Source: Candidatus Methylobacter oryzae
GTDB lineage: Bacteria; Pseudomonadota; Gammaproteobacteria; Methylococcales; Methylomonadaceae
Reading direction: 5' to 3'
Assembly (NCBI GenBank): GCA_945861405.1
Contig: CAMAUL010000022.1
Location: 1-43,922 of the forward strand
DNA length: 43,922 bases
Shown: positions 26,000 to 33,053 of the stretch, one piece after another
How positions within the stretch are numbered: position 1 is the stretch's first letter
Layout of the letters: each line of letters begins with the position of its first letter
The notes under the pieces: model-generated
Databases searched by the model: none
Seen by the model: the letters and a program-made list of their open reading frames with translations, nothing else
Told to the model about the DNA's origin: nothing
Made by a program: the position numbers and the translations under genes

Positions 26000-26539
26000 T
26001 TAAAAAAGCTCTATATTGTCGGACTCATCTTCTTCTTGATGCGTATTTTTTATCGCCAGCGCTTCATCTACAGACTTACCTTCTACTATCGCATCGAACA
26101 TCAGTTTTTCAGACTCCATCGTGTACCGGGAACGGATTTGACTCTGAAATTGCCGCCATTCCTCCGGGTTATAAAGACGATTCTGGCTTTCCACCAGTTC
26201 AGACAAGCCTTTTAGATTTAAGGTGACATGTTGCAAACATTGCTGCATCCGATCATAAAACTGGAAAGCAATAATGGAGGCCTGAATTTTGTCGGTTGTT
26301 TCCGCGCAGCAGGCTATGGCTTCATTCCTGATTTCACTTGAATCAAGGGCGAGCAGATGATCATTAATAGCCTGCATGTGCTCAACAATGGAGGTAAACG
26401 ATTCTGTCAGCGTGTTGACCGACAAGTCGGATTCATTCATCATGTCTTCTACTTGAATAGCCGATAGGATGAGCATTTTTGAGGTTTCCCTTACCTGGGT
26501 CCAATCAAGATCAGGATTGTAAGAGTTTGAATTAGACAT
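26000..26539 (-). CDS. CheZ-like helical protein
   Basis: 179 residues, all helical, cytoplasmic. I do not recognise a named family, but the segment IIAFQFYDRMQQCLQHV (about 89-105) resembles the CheZ active-site helix. There a D-x-x-x-Q pair (MDFQDLTGQ in E. coli) removes phosphate from CheY; here Asp96 and Gln100 have that spacing. A long amphipathic region before it (LSVNTLTESFTSIVEHMQAI) would fit a four-helix bundle, and the acidic, hydrophobic tail ESDNIELF fits a response-regulator-binding tail. No flagellar or chemotaxis operon is nearby. The assignment is inference. Confidence 0.55.
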   Translation of the reverse strand: MSNSNSYNPDLDWTQVRETSKMLILSAIQVEDMMNESDLSVNTLTESFTSIVEHMQAINDHLLALDSSEIRNEAIACCAETTDKIQASIIAFQFYDRMQQCLQHVTLNLKGLSELVESQNRLYNPEEWRQFQSQIRSRYTMESEKLMFDAIVEGKSVDEALAIKNTHQEEDESDNIELF

Positions 26540-26729
26540 GCTTTAATACCAAGTACAAATAAAGGCTGATGAATCTTATGTATCACTATTTAAGAGTGGA
26601 GCACTCTGTGAACATTAGACATTTGATGAAATTATAGCAAGTATAATGCCCAGTTGCGTTATTTAAAAACAACTCAAAGTTATTCTAAGCAATGAGGACT
26701 GTGTTAGGTTTACCCATTTATCCTTTACA

Positions 26730-26743
26730 GCATTTTAAAATGC
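26730..26743. promoter_or_regulatory. Palindrome upstream of the copper operon
   Basis: gcattttaaaatgc is a perfect 14-bp palindrome 65 bp before the multicopper oxidase start. It could be an operator. It is A/T-rich and short, so chance is possible. No clear -35/-10 pair is evident in 26540-26807. Confidence 0.3.
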
Positions 26744-26807
26744 GCCTAGGTTTTAACTTGGCAGGCATTTACAATAGTGCTACTTTGTAAAAACTTTCTA
26801 TCGTGAT

Positions 26808-28472
26808 ATGCCTAAAAAATCCCTCGTCATTTTAGCGGCCCTACTCATTCCTGCATTAACCGCTATTGCCGTATATTTTGTACCGACCCCGATACAAAAG
26901 GCCGGTATTACTCCGCCTGCGACCGTTTTTAACCGCTCGGAAGAAACCGTTGCGGTGGAAAAGCCCTGTTCCAATGAACATCCCGATTGGCGGCAGGCAC
27001 AGGTTATCGACGGCGTAAAAATCGAGGCAGCCCCCTCCTGCGAACCGGACAATCCTTACGACATTGCCGTGGCCGTCAAAGGCGCCAACAACGTATCGAT
27101 GCAGACCCTGATGCAGACGCATCTGGCCCAAGATGCATTGACCATGACCGACGACCTGGACAACGATGGCGATCCCGACATCATCCGCATCAAACTGGAA
27201 GTCGTGGAGTTAAATGGAGCAAGTCCCGATGGCGATTTTTTGATTAACACTTACGACATTGCTCCCGGCATCCAGCCGGGACTTTGGGTGTTCGCGCCCA
27301 AATCCAGCGGCATGGCGCTTAAAAATTTCAACTCAGCTGTAGCCAATCCGCTGCTACGTGCGCCATCGCCGGTAATTCGTGTCGAACAAGGCGACAAAGT
27401 TTACATCACGCTGGAAAACACCCATTATTTGCCGCACACCATTCATCTTCATGGCGTCGATCATTCCTGGGTGACCGCTGGCGGTGACGATAATGACGGC
27501 ATGGAAGAACACCCGGTGTTCCCCGGCAAAAGCCACACCTATGAAATCCAGCCCCGGCATGCCGGATCGATGTTTTACCATTGCCACGTACAAACCGCCC
27601 AGCATTACATGATGGGCTTGAACGGCATGTTTATCGTCGAAGAAAACCGGCCTGATAACTGGGTGCAAACCTTTAATATCGGAGCAGGACAGGTTCGCCA
27701 TCCTTCAGTTGCAGTACAAAAAAACTACAGCCAGGAATACGATTTGTATTATCAGTCCGTCGATAAAAAACTGGCGCAAATCATCCAGAATGCGAACGAT
27801 CCAAGGCTGATCGCACACCGGATGAGCCGCGAGTACAACATGACTGAATCGTTTGAAAATTACTTCATGCTGAATGGACATTCCTTCCCCTACACGCTGA
27901 GGGATGCAGTGATCGCCGCCAATGAAAATGAAGACATAAAACTGCATGTTGCCAACGCCCAGCGCTCGTTGGTAGCGCTGCATATCCACGGGCATAAGGC
28001 CACCATCACCGCTTATGACGGCGTTGACCAACCGGCCGGATCGCAGATAACGCGGGATGTATTCGACATCGCCCCGGCGCAGCGGATTGATTTGCGTCTG
28101 CGCACTCAAAACAACGGATTGGACAGTTACGGCCCCGGCCTGTGGATGTTTCATGACCATGTACCGACCGGCACCACCACTGACGGCATGGAACCGGGTG
28201 GTAACATCGCAATCCTTGCCTACAAGCCGTTGCTTGACGAACAAGGCATGCCGAAAATGCATGACGCCCTGCTCGACCAGGTTTTCAACAAAGATTACTA
28301 TGCCAAGAAACAAGCGGTCTGGGCTGAAGGCGAGTTTGCGCCGCTGCTGGGCGAACCCGGATTAATTGCACCCGACACCATCCGCATCATCGTGTTCGGC
28401 TTAGCGGCCGGTCTGGGCATAGGATTGGTTATTTTTGTGGTTCTGGCTTATAAACGGAGGCAAAAGCTATGA
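26808..28472 (+). CDS. Membrane-anchored multicopper oxidase
   Basis: 554 residues with hydrophobic segments at both ends (about 5-24 and 525-548), so the body probably sits in the periplasm tethered at both termini. Four copper motifs appear in order: PHTIHLHG (209-216), FYHCHVQTAQHYMMGLNG (256-273), ALHIHGHK (390-397) and MFHDHVPTGTTTDG (447-460). The Cys expected for the type 1 site is Cys259 in the first motif pair; the last motif has HDH instead of the usual HCH. An EF-hand-like DDLDNDGDPD lies near 115-125. It probably oxidises a metal ion or organic donor with O2. The substrate cannot be told. It overlaps the cupredoxin gene by 4 bp. Confidence 0.87.
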   Translation: MPKKSLVILAALLIPALTAIAVYFVPTPIQKAGITPPATVFNRSEETVAVEKPCSNEHPDWRQAQVIDGVKIEAAPSCEPDNPYDIAVAVKGANNVSMQTLMQTHLAQDALTMTDDLDNDGDPDIIRIKLEVVELNGASPDGDFLINTYDIAPGIQPGLWVFAPKSSGMALKNFNSAVANPLLRAPSPVIRVEQGDKVYITLENTHYLPHTIHLHGVDHSWVTAGGDDNDGMEEHPVFPGKSHTYEIQPRHAGSMFYHCHVQTAQHYMMGLNGMFIVEENRPDNWVQTFNIGAGQVRHPSVAVQKNYSQEYDLYYQSVDKKLAQIIQNANDPRLIAHRMSREYNMTESFENYFMLNGHSFPYTLRDAVIAANENEDIKLHVANAQRSLVALHIHGHKATITAYDGVDQPAGSQITRDVFDIAPAQRIDLRLRTQNNGLDSYGPGLWMFHDHVPTGTTTDGMEPGGNIAILAYKPLLDEQGMPKMHDALLDQVFNKDYYAKKQAVWAEGEFAPLLGEPGLIAPDTIRIIVFGLAAGLGIGLVIFVVLAYKRRQKL

Positions 28473-29128
28473 AATGCTTAGCGACACTCCTGATAATAAT
28501 GAGCTTGCATTGCCACATAGTGTTTGCCGACGAAACCATGATGACGATGGATGACGGCATGATGATGGGCGAAAAAGGCATGATCATGAATGCCAATAGA
28601 GACAACCTGCCCAAAGACTGCGCGAAGATTTCCGGCGACGTCAACATCACCATCCATGCCGGGCAGAAATACGCGCTGAAATTCCCCGGCAAAATGTTCG
28701 CTTTCGACAACCAGGAATGGGATGTTGCGCCCTGCTCCCGGATTAACATTACCTTCATCAATGACGACCAGATCCGTCATCAGTTAATGATCCACGGCCT
28801 ACCGGGCTACCTCTATCCGCAGGGGATGTTTCACCTGGAACTCTACGGTCAAGGCGAATTGAAGGCTTCGCTGATTGTGCCCAGCCAGAAAAAAACCTAC
28901 CTTGTGCATTGCGAACTGGCGCAGCACATGGAAAAGGGTATGAAGGCGCAGTTAAAAGTCGATGGCGGCGATGCCGATTTGCCCAGCATCCCCGGCATCA
29001 GTAAGCCGGTCAAAGCCGATGTTTATCCGGTAGCGTGGAGCCAAGCAACTTGGGTCGTGATGATTTTTTGTGTATTGATAGGCTGCGTTATCCCGTTTTT
29101 TGTTATAAAAAATAAATGGGGGAAGTGA
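28469..29128 (+). CDS. Membrane-anchored cupredoxin
   Basis: 219 residues: a signal peptide, then a Met-rich stretch (MMTMDDGMMMGEKGMIM, about 24-40) typical of copper scavenging, a cupredoxin domain, and a C-terminal membrane helix (about 194-212). Type 1 copper ligands are visible: an upstream His in IRHQLMIHGLP (His104 or His109), then Cys148, His153 and Met158 in HCELAQHMEKGM. The ATG overlaps the stop of the multicopper oxidase (ATGA), so the two are made together. I infer that it passes electrons to or from that oxidase, or delivers copper to it. It is followed by a family A palindrome. Confidence 0.85.
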   Translation: MKCLATLLIIMSLHCHIVFADETMMTMDDGMMMGEKGMIMNANRDNLPKDCAKISGDVNITIHAGQKYALKFPGKMFAFDNQEWDVAPCSRINITFINDDQIRHQLMIHGLPGYLYPQGMFHLELYGQGELKASLIVPSQKKTYLVHCELAQHMEKGMKAQLKVDGGDADLPSIPGISKPVKADVYPVAWSQATWVVMIFCVLIGCVIPFFVIKNKWGK

Positions 29129-29144
29129 TCTGAATATTTAGAGG

Positions 29145-29190
29145 GGAGTGCAGGCTTCGCCTGCTAACGCAAGCAGAGCTTGCACTCCAG
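29145..29190. repeat. Palindromic repeat family A, copy 3
   Basis: ggagtgcaggcttcgcctgc, a short loop, gcaagcagagcttgcactcc. It lies 17 bp after the cupredoxin stop, a typical REP position, and may protect or end the upstream transcript. Same orientation as the copy at 172-219. Confidence 0.75.
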
Positions 29191-29241
29191 CGGTCTCTTA
29201 ACTTAATGTATTGATTGCCCCCGGCTACTTGAGAGGATTTC

Positions 29242-30222
29242 ATGAAACAGTTATTGTTATTAATCGTAGCTTCCCTCACGCTGGCTATGGGTCAGAACGC
29301 AACGGCACGTGAGCAGGCCAAAAAATCCGCCCATAAAGAAGCCTTACAGTGCGCCGCCTTCAGCCCCTATGTCGGCAAACTCAACCCCGATTACGGCGCA
29401 CAACCGTCCAAAGAGTTAATTAACCAGCTGCTGGACACATTAATCAAAGACACCCCTTTCCGCTGCATCATGACTTACGGGGTTATGAACGGCCTTGAAT
29501 ACACCTTCGCCGCCGCCGAAGCCCGGCACATCAAAATCATTGCAATCATCTGGCTGGACAATGACATCGCGGTCAATTCGCGCTCCATAACCGCTGGCAT
29601 TGAAGCGGCAAAAGCCTATCCCAAAACCATCATAAAGCTAAGCTGCGGCTCCGAAGTCAGAACCCGCAACGACTATGCCTTCGATGGCGAAATCACCCGC
29701 TGCATCGACGCCTTGCGCAAAGCGGGCGTAGCCCAGCCAATCACCACAATAGATACTTGGTGGGAATGGTGTAATCGCGTTTCGCCCTGCCACATAACCA
29801 ATTTCGGCGCGCAAGTCGATTGGATAGGCATCAATGTTTTCCCGTGGTGGGAAAACAAACATTCCGACGTTATTCCCTGCACCCCGGCAAACAAAGCGGC
29901 TGATTTTCACATTGCGAGGATTGAAGAGCTACGCCGGACTTATCCCGGTAAAGAAATAATCCTGACAGAGTTCGGCTGGCCGAACGGCCCCGAAGGCGGC
30001 ATTGAAACCAATAAATTCACCCAGCAGCGTTGCGGCGTTGCGGGCAAGAAAAACCAAGCGCTGGTCGTTAAATCCACGTTTAAAAAACTGGCTGAAAAAG
30101 GCTGGGGCGGCGTAGTATTCGAAGCATTTTCAGAAGGCTGGAAACCCGGCGAAGAAGGCGATTTCGGTAATTTCTGGGGCATATGCAACGGAGAGCAGCC
30201 CTATACCTGCATGAAATTTTAG
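29242..30222 (+). CDS. Secreted glycoside hydrolase, GH17-like
   Basis: 326 residues with a signal peptide (MKQLLLLIVASLTLAMGQNA). The rest reads as a GH17-type TIM barrel: FSPYVGKLNPDYGAQPSKE at the start, the acid/base Glu138 in LSCGSEV, the substrate-site INVFPWWENK, and the nucleophile Glu243 in ILTEFGWPNGP. GH17 enzymes cut or transfer beta-1,3-glucan. A bacterial member next to a carboxypeptidase may act on a self-made glucan or on prey and algal glucans; this is inference. Many Cys residues (Cys37, 75, 135, 154 and others) suggest disulfides outside the cytoplasm. The Shine-Dalgarno sequence gagagg is 5 bp before the ATG. Confidence 0.82.
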   Translation: MKQLLLLIVASLTLAMGQNATAREQAKKSAHKEALQCAAFSPYVGKLNPDYGAQPSKELINQLLDTLIKDTPFRCIMTYGVMNGLEYTFAAAEARHIKIIAIIWLDNDIAVNSRSITAGIEAAKAYPKTIIKLSCGSEVRTRNDYAFDGEITRCIDALRKAGVAQPITTIDTWWEWCNRVSPCHITNFGAQVDWIGINVFPWWENKHSDVIPCTPANKAADFHIARIEELRRTYPGKEIILTEFGWPNGPEGGIETNKFTQQRCGVAGKKNQALVVKSTFKKLAEKGWGGVVFEAFSEGWKPGEEGDFGNFWGICNGEQPYTCMKF

Positions 30223-30393
30223 TAGCCTTTTGCTGACGATTTTTACCGAATATTAAAATCCGCTTATGCAATACAATCATCGCAGTTTATAATTTGCTGT
30301 TTTTGAAATTTGCAGTGCGTAAGAGGGTGGCGGTTTACTCGGCAATTGCCCCTGCATGCTTTTGATTATCGATTTTTTGAGACCCGTTTTTAA

Positions 30394-31530
30394 ATGACTA
30401 AAGTTAAACTAGCGCTACTTATTTTAAATGCCGTATGGCTGCTTACCGTATCCGAGGTCAGTTACGCCCGCCATGCCGCCATCATTATCGACGCCGACAA
30501 CGGCAACGTCTTGCATGAAGTAGAAGCGACTCAGTCATGGTATCCCGCCTCGCTGACCAAACTCATGACGCTGTACATGACCTTCGACGCGTTGAAAGCA
30601 GGCCAAATTCATCTGTACGACTCCATGACCGCCTCAAGCCATGCTTCACAGCAACCCAACAGCAAACTGGGCTTACGGCGCGGCGAGCATATAACCGTCG
30701 AAGACGCGATTTTGGCGATCATCACCCGTTCCGCAAACGATGCATCCGTGGTACTTGCCGAACACCTAGGCGACACCGAACAGAACTTTGCCGCCAATAT
30801 GACCTCCAAAGCGCATTCATTGAGCATGTACAACTCGCATTTCATGAATGCGACCGGTTTGCCCAACAACTGGCAAGTATCCACCCCCCGGGACATGGCC
30901 GTTCTGGCCTGGAAAGCACAGCGCAATTTCCCCGAATATTACCACTACTTTGCAGCGCACAGCTTCAACTTCAAAGGCACAGAACTGCGCGGCATCAACA
31001 AATTTACCGCCAACTATCCGGGCGCTGAAGGCATGAAGACCGGGTTCACCTGCGGCTCTGGTTTCAACCTGATCGGCGCGGCGCATCAAAACGGAAAACA
31101 CCTGATCGGCGTGGTCATGGGCGGCATAACCAGCAAAGAACGCTACCAGCTAATGATGCAAAAGATGGATACCGGTTTCGCCAGTCTAAACAGCGCCGGA
31201 TCGGCAAAAAACATCAACACCATGGCAACCGGTTCTGCAGGCAGCCCACCCTACCAACTCGATTGCGGCAACCGAGGCGCAACGCGCTCCGTAGCAAGCT
31301 CAAATCGCAGTTACCGCAAAGTCAACAGAACAGCTTACAAGGTTCCGTCTAAAACAATCAGCCGGGTCAAAACCAGCATCAAGCCAGTTAACAAGAACAA
31401 AGCATTGGCTAAAAGTATTGCCCAGGCCAAGAGTCCTGCCAAGCCCGTAGCCAAAAGCAAAAACTTCCATAAAGCCAAAGCAGGCGTCAAGGCAAAAGTC
31501 GCACACAAGGCGGCAGTGCCCTTGGGTTAA
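30394..31530 (+). CDS. dacA: D-alanyl-D-alanine carboxypeptidase (PBP5/6 group)
   Basis: 378 residues with an N-terminal signal sequence. It has the three penicillin-binding motifs: SLTK with Ser53 and Lys56, SAN at 113-115, and KTG at 215-217. It trims the terminal D-Ala of peptidoglycan in the periplasm. After the catalytic domain (about residue 265) there is no PBP5-type C-terminal domain or amphipathic membrane anchor. Instead there is a 100-residue basic Lys/Ala/Pro tail (KSIAQAKSPAKPVAKSKNFH, KAGVKAKVAHKAA), which may bind cell-wall polymers. It starts 171 bp after the GH17 gene, and the gap holds a piece of the lpdA-type repeat (30339-30359). Confidence 0.9.
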   Translation: MTKVKLALLILNAVWLLTVSEVSYARHAAIIIDADNGNVLHEVEATQSWYPASLTKLMTLYMTFDALKAGQIHLYDSMTASSHASQQPNSKLGLRRGEHITVEDAILAIITRSANDASVVLAEHLGDTEQNFAANMTSKAHSLSMYNSHFMNATGLPNNWQVSTPRDMAVLAWKAQRNFPEYYHYFAAHSFNFKGTELRGINKFTANYPGAEGMKTGFTCGSGFNLIGAAHQNGKHLIGVVMGGITSKERYQLMMQKMDTGFASLNSAGSAKNINTMATGSAGSPPYQLDCGNRGATRSVASSNRSYRKVNRTAYKVPSKTISRVKTSIKPVNKNKALAKSIAQAKSPAKPVAKSKNFHKAKAGVKAKVAHKAAVPLG

Positions 31531-31580
31531 TTCCTCCAATAGATAGGCAAGCCCATCATTTGTAATTGGTGGATTTAGGC

Positions 31581-31698
31581 GTAGGCCGGAATAAGACCAC
31601 CCAAGCGTAGCGCGTGGTGGCGTTTCCGGCGAATCCGGGTAGATTTTGCCGGAAACATCAGTTCTCGCTGTCGCTCGAACCGACTTATTCCGGCCTAC
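31581..31698. repeat. Palindromic repeat family C, full copy
   Basis: Perfect 15-bp ends gtaggccggaataag (31581-31595) and cttattccggcctac (31684-31698), with inner arms gtttccggc and gccggaaac. It lies between dacA and the decayed nucleotidyltransferase. Its right end runs into the remains of the HEPN partner. Half-copies are at 43174-43227 and 43678-43710 and a degenerate one near 42047-42094. Confidence 0.8.
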
Positions 31699-31741
31699 AG
31701 GACTCCAGTGCCGCAGCAATGAAAATAAACCGATCTTTCAT
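31685..31741 (-). pseudogene. Possible remnant of a HEPN partner gene
   Basis: An ATG overlaps the TGA of the nucleotidyltransferase (ATGA), the usual spacing of MNT-HEPN pairs. The frame begins MKDR, a common start of HEPN (DUF86) toxins, but after about 13 codons runs into the family C palindrome and ends with SCRPE and a stop supplied by the repeat. The remaining residues are too few to prove the family. Confidence 0.35.
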
Positions 31742-32032
31742 AGCGGAACGGCTTCTTGCAAAACCCGTTGCCGCAAATGCTTGTTCAATGCGCGTTCGCT
31801 GACTATATCGACCTTGCGACCCAATGCAGTCGATAGCGCATCAATCCAGGCCGACCTGATCCAATAGCGTTGTACCGGGCAAAAAATCGACCAATAAATC
31901 AATGTCGCTGTCTTCGCATTCTTCGCCGCGTACAACGGAACCAAACACGCGGATGTTGACTGCGTGGTAATGTTTGGCAATATCCAATATAGAGGCTTTT
32001 TGCTGCCGTAAGATTTCATATAATTCAGTCAC
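31738..32032 (-). pseudogene. Frameshifted MNT-type nucleotidyltransferase (antitoxin)
   Basis: The first frame, GTG 32032 to a stop at about 31841, reads TELYEILRQQKASILDIA and then the polymerase-beta-type motif FGSVVRGEECEDSDIDLLVD, the active site of minimal nucleotidyltransferases. The rest of the family domain (DALSTALGRKVDIVSERALN, then LRQRVLQEAVPL) continues in another frame to 31738. One extra base near 31844-31850 explains the break. Intact members AMPylate or otherwise silence a HEPN toxin. A good Shine-Dalgarno sequence (aaggag) is still present upstream of the GTG. Confidence 0.85.
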
Positions 32033-32086
32033 GTTAATATCTCCTTGCTTATGTCGATTATACGTAGACCCGTAACTTCGTAGAGT

Positions 32087-32116
32087 TGTTGGGCAACAGC
32101 TTTTCGTTGCCCAACA
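32087..32116. repeat. Hairpin repeat tgttgggcaac
   Basis: tgttgggcaac (32087-32097) and gttgcccaaca (32106-32116) are perfect 11-bp arms around an 8-base loop. It lies upstream of the MNT remnant. A second small palindrome, ggtacgc-gat-gcgtacc, is at 32215-32231, and a relative of it at 35553-35575. The rest of 32033-32289 shows no gene. Confidence 0.6.
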
Positions 32117-32289
32117 TTTTAGTATCCGATAGCGAAATTCCCATGGTCAAATCCGAAATCTGCACCATATTAAAACAAGTTCAAAGCGTGCCGGTTTCAA
32201 TTACACCCCAAAAAGGTACGCGATGCGTACCCTACTTGGCTTAAGTTGGCGCATATGGGTTCCAAACCCCGTCCCTCTTGAGTTACGCG

Positions 32290-33015
32290 TCATTGCATCT
32301 CGCAGATGAAATCAAATGCCAACTTATATCTAGCTAGCGATACGCCCCGAATGGTGTTAGCGGATTCGCCAGGACTACACACCAATGCGACCAGTTTCTT
32401 ATTCATATCAACAATAGGAGCTCCGCTGCAGCCCTTAAAATATTCATGACCAGGATGTTCTACCGGCAACTGAAAAATGTGGAACTCGCCGTCGGTATGC
32501 AGGTACCGTAAGCCCGGATAGACATTCTTTTCGGTTGCTATGGCCTGTGGCCCGTGCTGCTCAGGTTTGACCTCCCCAGAAAAGGCATAGATTTGACTAT
32601 TGACAGGTAGGTCAGTAAGGTCGGTTTGAAAAATGTGGCAAGGGCGCTCGTCAAATATTCCGCGGGGAGTTCTGTGCTGATAGGTAGCACTCAAGTCAAC
32701 AGGCACTTCCGTATAGCAGAAGTCAACTTCTCGCATTGTTGATTCCCCTTGAGTTAACTCGGCTACGTAATTGAAGCTGTTAGGTCGATAGAACGCAGTT
32801 CCTTTGCCCGGTGTGTAACCTAAATCAACAGTCCAGTTTTTAGATTGCATTTTGACCGCGTGTTGGACCGAAAGCAGAAAACGTCTTTCACGATAATCAA
32901 TCAGACAGGCTGAAGCGAATCCGATTGGAATATCTGATTCATCAAGCTGGCGCAAAGGAATGCTTGTCACGAGCATCCATTTTAGCCATTCCATAGTTTT
33001 CTCACTAACGCTCAC
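32290..33015 (-). CDS. Trypsin-like serine peptidase domain protein
   Basis: 241 residues, no signal peptide, so probably cytoplasmic. The chymotrypsin-type triad can be read: His52 in LLSVQHAV, Asp98 in MREVDFCYTEV, and Ser197 in FKGCSGAPIVD. The GCSGAP motif matches the nucleophile loop, and LVALVCSPGESAN follows as the last strand. The family is not one I can name. Intracellular trypsin-like proteins of this size occur in stress and defence islands, but nothing here proves that. It starts 38 bp after ligA on the same strand, so co-transcription is possible, and lies next to the decayed MNT remnant. Confidence 0.7.
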   Translation of the reverse strand: MSVSEKTMEWLKWMLVTSIPLRQLDESDIPIGFASACLIDYRERRFLLSVQHAVKMQSKNWTVDLGYTPGKGTAFYRPNSFNYVAELTQGESTMREVDFCYTEVPVDLSATYQHRTPRGIFDERPCHIFQTDLTDLPVNSQIYAFSGEVKPEQHGPQAIATEKNVYPGLRYLHTDGEFHIFQLPVEHPGHEYFKGCSGAPIVDMNKKLVALVCSPGESANTIRGVSLARYKLAFDFICEMQ

Positions 33016-33053
33016 CCTTGACGCCTAACACGACAGTATCAACACCCAAAACC

